Assembly: GCA_040217815.1 (NCBI GenBank)
Contig: JBEHWI010000010.1
Span: forward strand, 1-64,000
DNA length: 64,000 nucleotides
DNA from: UBA5314 sp040217815
Lineage (GTDB): Bacteria; Bacillota; Syntrophomonadia; Syntrophomonadales; Syntrophomonadaceae
Direction: 5' to 3'
In this document: positions 1 through 7,871 of the stretch, piece by piece
Position numbering within the stretch: position 1 is the first letter of the stretch
Layout: the number at the start of each line of letters is the position of its first letter
The notes under the pieces: generated by a model
What the model saw: the letters and a program-made list of their open reading frames with translations, nothing else
Told to the model about the DNA's origin: nothing
Databases searched by the model: none
Made by a program: the position numbers and the translations under genes

Positions 1-1
1 C

Positions 2-127
2 GTCTATAAATGGGCTGAATTGGGGCTGAGTTATGCTCTGTCCAAGGCTAAACCACCTACCCAACTGCAAATGGATGAAGCAAAGGCTAAACTTGGTGCA
101 TGGCTTCCCCATGTAAAAGTGGTTTAA
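2..127 (+). CDS. C-terminal end of an unidentified protein (partial)
   Basis: An open frame enters from the left edge and stops at TAA 125-127, giving 41 residues with a typical coding look (Lys/Ala-rich, ending LPHVKVV). Only the tail is present, so no family can be named. The next gene starts about 75 bases further on the same strand with its own ribosome site, so an operon is possible but not shown. Confidence 0.4.
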   Translation, partial: VYKWAELGLSYALSKAKPPTQLQMDEAKAKLGAWLPHVKVV

Positions 128-201
128 CCAGGAGCAGAGCATCTTCTTGGTGTTAGTAGAACAGTTAGTATAAAATGGAAGGAGATGAAGGGATGAAGTA
201 A

Positions 202-849
202 TTGAAATACGCCAGAGAATTACCCAAAACCGATAAGGAATTATCCGTTCGACTGCTTAACCAGGGCTGGAAGAGACTGAGAGAACCGGGTGGTTTATTG
301 ACAGCTGTGCTGCTTTCTATACCGTTTATGATTTTAAATGGAGTGATAAGCTGGTTTCTGTTCCTGCGCAGCCATATGCCGCTGATAATAGTAACCAATG
401 GCAACACACTTAATATAAATTTAGATTTTAATATTATTGCAGCTTTGTTAATAGTGCTCTTTATTGTGCTTTTTCATGAATTCTGCCACCTGGTGTTTAT
501 CCCCGATTTCATAAAATCAGAAAAGACCTACTGGGGAATAGGGTATATGGGTGGTTTTGTATTCACCGAAGAGGAATTGTCAAAGAGTAGATTTATAATG
601 ATTTCCCTGGCCCCTTTTATCGTTATATCGGTAATTATACCTGTAATATTGGGATTATTGGGGCTGCTAAACAGTCTTATTTCATTTGCAGCCTTTATCA
701 ATGCTCAGGGAGCTTCCGTGGATTTGCTTACCCTTACCCTGGTGGCTTTTCAGGTGCCCTCAAATGCCCGAATTATAAGCAATGGTTCAGAAACCTTCTA
801 TAAACCACAAACCGAAGAGCTAATTAACCTTATTCCGGACGGCGGTTAG
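202..849 (+). CDS. DUF3267-like membrane protein with HExxH zinc-protease motif
   Basis: A 215-residue integral membrane protein. Hydrophobic segments lie near residues 32-52, 70-90 and 133-160. The motif HEFCH at residues 92-96 fits the HExxH zinc site of DUF3267/M50-like putative metalloproteases, followed by a short conserved hydrophobic stretch. The start is TTG 202, preceded by GGAGATGAAGGG; no in-frame ATG explains the conserved N-terminus better. Its last four bases overlap the end of the convergent Ldh2-type gene. Family membership is by motif and topology; the substrate is unknown. Confidence 0.65.
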   Translation: MKYARELPKTDKELSVRLLNQGWKRLREPGGLLTAVLLSIPFMILNGVISWFLFLRSHMPLIIVTNGNTLNINLDFNIIAALLIVLFIVLFHEFCHLVFIPDFIKSEKTYWGIGYMGGFVFTEEELSKSRFIMISLAPFIVISVIIPVILGLLGLLNSLISFAAFINAQGASVDLLTLTLVAFQVPSNARIISNGSETFYKPQTEELINLIPDGG

Positions 850-1955
850 AAATTGAAGCCGTACCCGGTAATGCCCAGTTCCTGGCTCATTTGCTTGATC
901 TGCTCCTGCAGGACCCGGTTGACCGGAACCCCTTTGTGGCTGACTTTGAGTGAAGCCAGGAATTCCTTTTCACCGGCAGTGTAAATCCTTTCCTGTCCCG
1001 GAGCTTTGCGGGATTCGCGCAGGGCGCGCAGTATATCGCCGGTTATTTTCTGAAACTCCCCAAGTTCGGTGAAGGCTTCGACATTTATGGCAATGAAGAA
1101 ATGTCCCAGGCTGTAGGGGCGTGGTTTCCCTTCAGGATCATAACCGCTCAGGGCTTTCATAAAAGGTCCGCTCTGCAGGGCGGCGGACAGTATTTCGACA
1201 ACGGCGGAATAGCCGTAGCCCTTGTAGCCGGCATTTTCCTCGCCCAGTCCTCCCAGGGGGGTCAGAGCGGCATTACCGGAAACCAAATCGAGCAGAATCT
1301 GTTTGGTGTCGGTGCGGGTGTTGCCGTCTACGTCTATCACCCATCCGGGGGGAATATCCTTATCCAACCGGTCATATACTTCAATTTTCCCACGCTGCGA
1401 TACCGATGATGCGCAGTCCAGCAAGAAGGGGAATTCTTCATCAGTGGGTATGCCGAAGGTCAGGGGATTGGTCCCCAGCATATTTTCAACGCCAAAGGTA
1501 GGGGCCACTGATGGACGGGCATTGGTGCCGGTAATGCCGATCATTCCCGCACCTGCAGCCATCAGGGCATAGTAGCCGGCTATGCCGTAATGCGATGAGT
1601 TGCGTGCTACCACCATGCCCATGCCCAACTTCCGGGCCTTTTCTATGGCCATTTGCATGGACCGGTAGGCGATAACATGCCCCATTCCGTCATGGCCGTC
1701 GATAACGGCAGTGGTCGGACCTTCCCGCACCACTTCGAACTCGGTCACCGGATTTAAGATACCAAGTTTTATGCGATCATAGTAGATGGGCTTCAGACGC
1801 CCGATACCATGAGATTCAATCCCCAATTTATCAGCAGTAATAAGTACGTTGGCGCAGATTTTGGCATCCTCTTCAGGAACTCCCGCCCCCTTAAAGACAT
1901 CGGCCATAAAGCTTTCCAGGATATCAAGATCAATATAAACGATCTGGTCTTCCAT
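846..1955 (-). CDS. Ldh2-family malate/L-lactate/ureidoglycolate-type dehydrogenase
   Basis: A 369-residue NAD(P)H-dependent oxidoreductase of the Ldh2/MDH2 fold, distinct from classical Rossmann-fold LDH. Family hallmarks are SHGIGRL near residue 48, the SSHYGIAGYYA segment near residue 120 that carries the catalytic His of the family, GTNPLTFGIP, and a C-terminal GYGFNF. Length is normal for the family (about 340-370). ATG 1955 is chosen over the upstream TTG because GGGGAGGG lies six bases before it. The exact 2-hydroxyacid substrate cannot be told from sequence. It is a single gene, convergent with the DUF3267 gene. Confidence 0.85.
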   Translation of the reverse strand: MEDQIVYIDLDILESFMADVFKGAGVPEEDAKICANVLITADKLGIESHGIGRLKPIYYDRIKLGILNPVTEFEVVREGPTTAVIDGHDGMGHVIAYRSMQMAIEKARKLGMGMVVARNSSHYGIAGYYALMAAGAGMIGITGTNARPSVAPTFGVENMLGTNPLTFGIPTDEEFPFLLDCASSVSQRGKIEVYDRLDKDIPPGWVIDVDGNTRTDTKQILLDLVSGNAALTPLGGLGEENAGYKGYGYSAVVEILSAALQSGPFMKALSGYDPEGKPRPYSLGHFFIAINVEAFTELGEFQKITGDILRALRESRKAPGQERIYTAGEKEFLASLKVSHKGVPVNRVLQEQIKQMSQELGITGYGFNF

Positions 1956-2233
1956 CAATTACCCTCCCCAATAGTGTGTCTTTCCCCAATTTTCTATGCT
2001 GGCATCTTGGACTAATTTAAATAAAGACATCAGCCTGACTTGCCTATAGTATATATCATATCGGAAAGGAACCCCTTAGTCATACCCCCCAATTCAAGTA
2101 TACGGTGATGGATTATCGTACGGGCAGGATTTACAAAGCCTGCCTATTGCATAAATATGCTAGTATTCTTATTGGGTTGTACTCTAAATTCACTGGCGTA
2201 CGCTAAATTTAATTCGAATGGGGGCGAATCCTG

Positions 2234-3217
2234 ATGCAGATGCGGAAGCTGGGAAATAATGGGCCTCAAGTGTCGGCAATTGGTCTGGGTTGCATGGGAA
2301 TGAGCGAGTTCTATGGCCCGGCCAATGATGCAGAATCGAAAAAGACGATTTTAACCGCTTTGGAAAATGGCATAACCATGCTTGATACTTCTGATATGTA
2401 TGGACACGGGCACAATGAGGAACTGATTGCCGCTGCCTTGAAGGAATGGAAGGAAGACATTATTCTGGCCAGCAAATTTGGGATTGTGAGGGAGATGGGA
2501 AAATACGAGCGCACCATCAACGGGCGGCCCGAATATGTGCGCAGATCCTGTGAAAACAGCCTGCGCCGGCTAAAACGAGAGGTCATCGACCTTTATTACA
2601 TTCACCGGGTGGACAGTAAGGTGCCTATCGAAGACACTATTGGGACCATGTCAGATCTGGTCCGTGAGGGAAAGGTTCGGTTTATCGGTATATCTGAGGC
2701 GGCACCGGCTACTATCCGCAAAGCTCATGCGGTTCACCCCCTGGCCGCGGTCCAAACCGAATACTCCCTGTGGACCCGGCATGTAGAAGATGAAATTCTG
2801 CCAGTCTTAAGAGAGCTAGGGATAGCACTGGTTGCCTACAGTCCACTGGGGAGGGGATTCTTAACGGGAACGGTTGATAAGGAAAAGCTGCATGAAGGGG
2901 ACTTCCGTAATTTCGTTCCCCGCTTGCAGGATGAGAACTATGAGCACAATAAAAAGCTGGTTCAGGGTTTGCAGGAAGTGGCCAGGCAAAAGGGAATTGA
3001 ACTGCCCAAACTGTGCCTGGCCTGGGTGCTGGCAAAGGGTGATGACATCGTCCCTATTCCAGGAACTACTAAGCTCAGCCACCTCCTGGACAATATAAAA
3101 GCAACGGAAATAAAACTATCTGCACAGGATATGGCGGATATTGAGGCTGTGTTCCCGCGCGGTGCAGTAAAAGGTGATCGCTACCCGGAAGCGGGTAAGG
3201 CAGGAATTGACGGATAA
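2234..3217 (+). CDS. aldo/keto reductase
   Basis: A 327-residue NADPH-dependent aldehyde/ketone reductase with a TIM-barrel fold. The full catalytic tetrad is visible: D51, Y56, K81 and H124 (in YYIHRVD). The C-terminal cofactor region VPIPGTTK is present. The sequence resembles the AKR13-like group (opening GLGCMGMSEFYG). Length matches the family. It stands alone on the plus strand, with a weak GGGGGCGA ribosome site before ATG 2234; ATG 2240 is a possible alternative. Physiological substrate unknown. Confidence 0.9.
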   Translation: MQMRKLGNNGPQVSAIGLGCMGMSEFYGPANDAESKKTILTALENGITMLDTSDMYGHGHNEELIAAALKEWKEDIILASKFGIVREMGKYERTINGRPEYVRRSCENSLRRLKREVIDLYYIHRVDSKVPIEDTIGTMSDLVREGKVRFIGISEAAPATIRKAHAVHPLAAVQTEYSLWTRHVEDEILPVLRELGIALVAYSPLGRGFLTGTVDKEKLHEGDFRNFVPRLQDENYEHNKKLVQGLQEVARQKGIELPKLCLAWVLAKGDDIVPIPGTTKLSHLLDNIKATEIKLSAQDMADIEAVFPRGAVKGDRYPEAGKAGIDG

Positions 3218-3289
3218 TTAACCCGTAAACCAGCATTTTAATACAATAACGTTCCAATCTAAGTATACATTGAGAGGAAACTAGGGATC

Positions 3290-3739
3290 ATGAAAGTATT
3301 TGCAGCAAAAAAGGAAGATATGAGTGCCTGGCTAAACCTGGCCAGAGAGGTTGAGCACCTGTTCGGACCCATGGCTGATGATGAGTCCTTCCAAAAAGCG
3401 CTGCTGGCTGCGGTTGAAGAGGGAAACGCCTTGTGTATTAAAGATGGGGCTGGAAAGAAGAGGCTTTGCGGGGGAGTGGTAATAAATCCGGAAACCCGTG
3501 AAGTGGTATGGCTGGCCGTTTCTGAAAAGCATCGCAGGAGGGGAGCTGGATGCCTTCTGCTGGGCAATGCTATTGAACGGCTTGGTACAGCCGGCTCGAT
3601 CAGTGTAGTGACCTTTGCTGATTCCATTGGTGAGGGTTTGGCGGCTCGAAACCTGTACATAAAACATGGTTTTATAGAACAGGAGCCGGTGGGGGAGAAT
3701 CCGGCCGGCTTTCCCATTGTCCTTATGGTAAGGGAGTAA
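3290..3739 (+). CDS. GNAT-family N-acetyltransferase
   Basis: A 149-residue GNAT fold protein. The acetyl-CoA pyrophosphate-binding motif A reads VSEKHRRRGAGCLLLGNAIE near residues 80-100, with the Q/RxxGxG pattern as RRRGAG. It is followed by the usual beta-bulge and a C-terminal ARNLYIKHGF segment (motif B). GAGAGGAAA precedes ATG 3290. The acceptor substrate is unknown. A perfect 19-bp hairpin begins at its stop codon. Confidence 0.85.
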   Translation: MKVFAAKKEDMSAWLNLAREVEHLFGPMADDESFQKALLAAVEEGNALCIKDGAGKKRLCGGVVINPETREVVWLAVSEKHRRRGAGCLLLGNAIERLGTAGSISVVTFADSIGEGLAARNLYIKHGFIEQEPVGENPAGFPIVLMVRE

Positions 3740-3788
3740 TAAGGACAGGCCGTTATTCGCCTTGCACCTGAATAACGGCCTGTCCTTA
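3740..3788. terminator. Perfect 19-bp inverted repeat between convergent genes
   Basis: The arms 3740-3758 and 3770-3788 are perfect reverse complements with an 11-base loop. There is no strong T-run on either side, so it may act as a bidirectional terminator or transcript-end stabiliser between the acetyltransferase gene and the convergent FN3 gene. Confidence 0.6.
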
Positions 3789-3822
3789 CCGGATTTCCTT
3801 CTTCTTGACAGTGGAAAAGATG

Positions 3823-5670
3823 CTACTTACCGGAGTAGCTTAAACTGGCGGTCTGAGTGGCGGAATTCCATTCGATCTGGCAGCCCAGGTTTTGCGAAAT
3901 AAATCCGATGGGCATCAAGGTCCTCCCTTCGGCTGATACAACCGGAACCACGGCCGGGTTTCCGGGCTCTATTATGACTTCCTGCCCGTTTACCAGCGCT
4001 GTATTCTTGCCTATAAACAGTTCAATAACCTTCCCGTTTAGGCTTATAGAGACTTTCTGTTCCAAAGCATCCCAGGCCAGGTTGGCTTTCAATGGCTCGG
4101 CCAGGTATTTCACCGGCAGCATGGTGCGCCCCTCCAGGCTTACAGGTGCAGTTTCCAGGGGCAGTGCCTGCCCGTTAACCTGGTAGGTTCTCTGGCCGAG
4201 TGTAAAATCGATCGTTGTCACGGTATTCCCGCTGTCAGACGGCCCGGAATTCTGAGAATTACTCGTATCAGGAGGGTTTTGCCCGTTTATGTCGGTATTT
4301 AAACCGCCTGTATCGGTATTAATCGTGGTTTGAACATTGCTGGCATTGACCCCGGGGGTTTTTATCCCTTTTTCAATGGAATAATCTGACCAGTAATACT
4401 TATTATCATAGGTCTTACACCAGGCCCGGGCTCGGTAAAAGTATGGAGTGTTGGGAGTTAATAATATATCCGTATAGGATAGCACATCGCCTGCGACAGT
4501 GCCTACCTGGGCATATATACCCCCGCTGGTTTTTCGCTCAATGGAAAAACCGCTGTAGTTCCCCCAGATGGCCTTACCCCACGATATTTTGGCATGGGTG
4601 GGGGATTCAGCGCTTGCATTAAAGGGGTCTGGCGCAGGTGGGCCGGTGTTGTAACTCATTATACAGGGAATTGAATCTCCACAGGCGTTATATGCAACTA
4701 AATGAAAGCCATACTCCTTTTGGGGGGTTAGCCCGGTAATCATAAGGCTGGCGGCGCCCGGTTCCAGCATGTACTCCTGATCGGCTGGTGTGACTCCGGT
4801 AAAAGGGTTGTACGGTTTATCTCCATAGCGGGTTATCTTGAAGCCATCTTCATTGTTGGAGTTGTCATTCCAGGTCAGGAATACCTTTGTCGAGCCGCCC
4901 TGCTGCGGTTGATTAAACACCGGGGTGGCTGGTACGTTAACCGGCAAAGTTACATCCGCGGTATTTGAAACCCCGGCGCCGCCGCTGTTGTACGCAATTA
5001 CCCGGTAGGTGTATTTTACATTGCGTTCCAGATCAGCAGGTTCTTCAAATTTGACGCTGTTGGCTGGGAGCTCTCCAGCCACAACGAAACCTCCCCCTGC
5101 CTTGGAGCGCTGCACCACATATTTTTCTTCGTTATTGGCTGTGTCACCCCAGTAAAGGCGAACCGTTAAGTGGTTCTCCACCATCATACCTTTGACCCGC
5201 AGGGCAGCTGGTGCACTTGGAGAAGGTATGTTAGATTTGGCAATGACATAGGCTTCATTGCTGTATCCGGAATTAGCCGAGCTGTTGAAAGCTCTTACCC
5301 GGTAGTAATAATCTTCACCCGGAAATACGGCGTATGTTGAGAGCTCGGATTGTTCACAGGTTGTAACATTGGGGCCTACGCTATCAACCAAGAAATAGGT
5401 GTCGTCGCTGGAGAGTTTGCGTTCTATCTGAAAGCCGGACTCGCCGGTTGAATTATCGTTCCAATGCAGCACTATTTTGCCGATTTCAGTGGACTCGGCG
5501 GTGAGGTTGGTGGGTGAGAGCAGGGGAATAGTCTGGATTTTATCATAGATATCTTGATTTCTTATGGTTGGGTTATTAGAAATCTCTAATGATAGAGCGG
5601 GCTGTATATTTATCGGTAGGCCGATAAGGATTGCCAATAAGACTACTACTACTCTAAGGGACTTTAACAT
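3823..5670 (-). CDS. secreted fibronectin type III / copper amine oxidase-like stalk-domain protein
   Basis: A 615-residue exported protein. An N-terminal signal peptide (LRVVVVLLAILIGLPINIQPALS) is followed by about four fibronectin type III repeats, seen as recurring LTWNDNS...GFKITR / YYYRVRA patterns. A Ser/Thr/Gly/Asn-rich linker follows, then a C-terminal copper-amine-oxidase N-terminal-type domain (GRTMLPVKYLAEPL ... GRTLMPIGFISQNLG). That last domain is a structural stalk module and does not imply amine oxidase activity. ATG 5670 is chosen because GGGGAG lies eight bases upstream and the signal peptide then starts correctly. It is a paralogue of the protein at 16861-18255. Likely role: cell-surface adhesion or polymer binding (inference). 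Confidence 0.8.
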   Translation of the reverse strand: MLKSLRVVVVLLAILIGLPINIQPALSLEISNNPTIRNQDIYDKIQTIPLLSPTNLTAESTEIGKIVLHWNDNSTGESGFQIERKLSSDDTYFLVDSVGPNVTTCEQSELSTYAVFPGEDYYYRVRAFNSSANSGYSNEAYVIAKSNIPSPSAPAALRVKGMMVENHLTVRLYWGDTANNEEKYVVQRSKAGGGFVVAGELPANSVKFEEPADLERNVKYTYRVIAYNSGGAGVSNTADVTLPVNVPATPVFNQPQQGGSTKVFLTWNDNSNNEDGFKITRYGDKPYNPFTGVTPADQEYMLEPGAASLMITGLTPQKEYGFHLVAYNACGDSIPCIMSYNTGPPAPDPFNASAESPTHAKISWGKAIWGNYSGFSIERKTSGGIYAQVGTVAGDVLSYTDILLTPNTPYFYRARAWCKTYDNKYYWSDYSIEKGIKTPGVNASNVQTTINTDTGGLNTDINGQNPPDTSNSQNSGPSDSGNTVTTIDFTLGQRTYQVNGQALPLETAPVSLEGRTMLPVKYLAEPLKANLAWDALEQKVSISLNGKVIELFIGKNTALVNGQEVIIEPGNPAVVPVVSAEGRTLMPIGFISQNLGCQIEWNSATQTASLSYSGK

Positions 5671-5965
5671 GCGAACCACTCCCCAAATTTGGATTAAAAG
5701 TTCTGGATTGATAACTTTGGAAAATACCAACCTATTTACATTGTATTTCATTATCCACCATTTTTAAAAGTAAAGGTGATATTTAATAAAGCATAGCTTT
5801 AGAAAAAGGTAAACCTGTTCATAGTATAGAAAATTCACCCATTACCTTTATGAATTTGCTAGAAGAGCGTATGAATCCATGACCGGGATGAAGAAGGCCA
5901 TGGAATAAATGAAAGAATACCGGTTGAGAATTATCTTCAGTATATAAATTTCTATATCAACCTTA

Positions 5966-6811
5966 TCAAGGATTTTCAGGTTGACGACGGAGCGACTTTT
6001 TGAGTAGGAATATCATAAACGGGCTTTCTTCCGCAGAAAATTCGCTTCGGTCATAGTTGCCGTAAAGATTTTCAACAGAAAACCCGGCCGCTCTTGCCAT
6101 CTGTTCAAAGGCTTCTTTATCCACCAGGCTGAAGCAGATGTCGAGGCGGCGTTCCAGCAACAGCTGCCCCTGCTCGTTGCATACGGTAAAGTACTGTGAG
6201 CCCTTGATGAGCGACTGTCCGGGGATTATATGCTCTTCAGAGTGCAGCCGTAAAAACTGCTTGCCGGGCAAAGCAAATTGGCCTCGAAAGACCCGTTCAC
6301 CGTTTGCCAGACCGGCCCTTACGGCCGGATTGTGCAGGGTGCAGATAAATAGCCCCTCATCGATCAGGTGCGAATTGATACTCTGTAGAGCAGCAATTTG
6401 TTTTTCGGCTCCGACCAGTTCCATAAAAGAGTTAAAAGGAATAAACACGGTTTCATACTGCCGGCCCAACTCCATCTGGCATACATCCGCGTGAACAAGG
6501 CGGGCCTGCAGCTGGTTTGCACTCAGTTTATCACCTAGTTTATCAAGCATTTTTGAGGAGTAATCGACGCAGGTTAAGGAGACGCCGTTTTTGAGCAAAG
6601 GCAGCGAAACTCTTCCGGTTCCGCACATGAGCTCCAGGACATCCCCTTTCCTGGCTCTTAATTCTTCAACAAAGAAAGGGATGTCAAGGTCGACATTCAC
6701 ATAGTAATCATAAATATCGGCCACGTCGTCAAACTCTATTGCTTTAGCCAATTTAGCATCATCCCTTATGTTGGGCAGGGATAAAACACCCTGCCTGGTC
6801 GAAACGAGCAT
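5966..6811 (-). CDS. class I SAM-dependent methyltransferase
   Basis: A 281-residue protein with a Rossmann-like methyltransferase core. Motif I is DVLELMCGTGRVSLPLL near residues 53-72, the acidic ribose-binding strand is LTCVDYSSKML, and the post-II segment is YETVFIPFNSFMEL. The substrate is not predictable. ATG 6811 has no clear ribosome site; a downstream TTG near 6741 preceded by AAGGGA is an alternative start that would keep the whole core. Isolated gene. Confidence 0.75.
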   Translation of the reverse strand: MLVSTRQGVLSLPNIRDDAKLAKAIEFDDVADIYDYYVNVDLDIPFFVEELRARKGDVLELMCGTGRVSLPLLKNGVSLTCVDYSSKMLDKLGDKLSANQLQARLVHADVCQMELGRQYETVFIPFNSFMELVGAEKQIAALQSINSHLIDEGLFICTLHNPAVRAGLANGERVFRGQFALPGKQFLRLHSEEHIIPGQSLIKGSQYFTVCNEQGQLLLERRLDICFSLVDKEAFEQMARAAGFSVENLYGNYDRSEFSAEESPFMIFLLKKSLRRQPENP

Positions 6812-6950
6812 ACTGTTTTAGTGATCTTCGCTTTAAATTATGGCATTGTCAACATATTATTCCAGGGGCACTATGCTCAATCCAATGTGACAACGATAAA
6901 GAGAATATACGGGCGAAGGATAAAATACATTGACTTGGGAGGAGTTACAA

Positions 6951-7862
6951 ATGCCGATCATAACCAGACGGGCCAAGGGCAACGCCGATGTCATAATTGA
7001 TCATGAGAACTGCACCCTTTGCGGAATGTGTGTTGAAGTGTGCAAGGGAAAACCCCTTTACATGGAAAATGAAAAGGTCATGGTTGATCAATCCATCCTG
7101 TTTGGCTGCATCGGCTGCGGGCAGTGCGCTGCCGTCTGCCCGAAAAAGTGCATCATGGTGGAGGGCCGCGAACTATCTGCCCGGGACTTATTTGATCTTC
7201 CACCTAAAGCCGCCCGGGCCAACTATGATCAATTCCTGGCTATGCTGCAGGTCAGGCGAAGCACCAGGGCGTTCAAGGAGCGTGAGGTGGAGCCCGAAGT
7301 AGTTCAAAAAATCATTGACGCGGTGGCTGCCGCTCCCATGGGGCTGCCGCCTTCCGAGGTGAACATAACTGTATTGCAGGGATTTGCCAGGGTTGAGGAA
7401 TTTTCGCGCGATATGACTGAAGTGTTTGTATCTCGCAAGTGGATGTTCTCGCCGTTTATGATGACCTTGATGCGGCCCTTTTTAGGCAAAGAGGTCTACC
7501 ACTTGATGAAAACCTTTGCTGCTCCCTTGCCGGATTTTTTTGCCGAGAAGTGGAAAGTAAATGAAGACTGGCTGTTGTACGGCGCCCCGCTGGCCATGTA
7601 CTTCCAGACTTCACCCACTGCGGATCCCATCGATTTTGCAGTGGCTGGCACCTATGCCATGCTGGCTGCCGAATCGCTGGGCCTGGGGACCTGTATGATC
7701 GGATCCATAGCCCCCTTTTTGAAGAATAAGACCAAAGTGAATGAAAAGTACGGAATAATGACGGGCAATTTCCAGGGTATAATGATCATCTTCGGCTACC
7801 CCAAATTCAAATACACCCGCGGTATTCGCCGCAGCCTGGGAGGAGTGAGGATTATAAAATGA
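6951..7862 (+). CDS. nitroreductase-family protein with N-terminal 2[4Fe-4S] ferredoxin domain
   Basis: A 303-residue fusion. Two ferredoxin motifs, C21-C24-C27-C31 and C53-C56-C59-C63, should bind two [4Fe-4S] clusters. A nitroreductase domain follows (RRSTRAFKER near residue 100; AAAPMGLPPS; late Gly-rich GLGTCMIGS) that should bind FMN. Such fusions pass electrons from ferredoxin to FMN; the substrate is unknown. ATG 6951 is chosen over the in-frame TTG 6930 because GGGAGGAG lies directly upstream of it. Electron-transfer chemistry of this type suits an anaerobe. Confidence 0.85.
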   Translation: MPIITRRAKGNADVIIDHENCTLCGMCVEVCKGKPLYMENEKVMVDQSILFGCIGCGQCAAVCPKKCIMVEGRELSARDLFDLPPKAARANYDQFLAMLQVRRSTRAFKEREVEPEVVQKIIDAVAAAPMGLPPSEVNITVLQGFARVEEFSRDMTEVFVSRKWMFSPFMMTLMRPFLGKEVYHLMKTFAAPLPDFFAEKWKVNEDWLLYGAPLAMYFQTSPTADPIDFAVAGTYAMLAAESLGLGTCMIGSIAPFLKNKTKVNEKYGIMTGNFQGIMIIFGYPKFKYTRGIRRSLGGVRIIK

Positions 7863-7871
7863 GTCTGAGGG

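Noticed and set aside
2311..3257. Several open frames opposite the aldo/keto reductase gene
   Set aside because: They lie antisense to a clear gene, have no ribosome sites and read as compositional shadows.
5846..5910. A short frame reading YLYEFARRAYESMTGMKKAM
   Set aside because: It looks a little like a protein tail, but it is only about 25 codons long with stops before it and no start or ribosome site, so a remnant cannot be shown.
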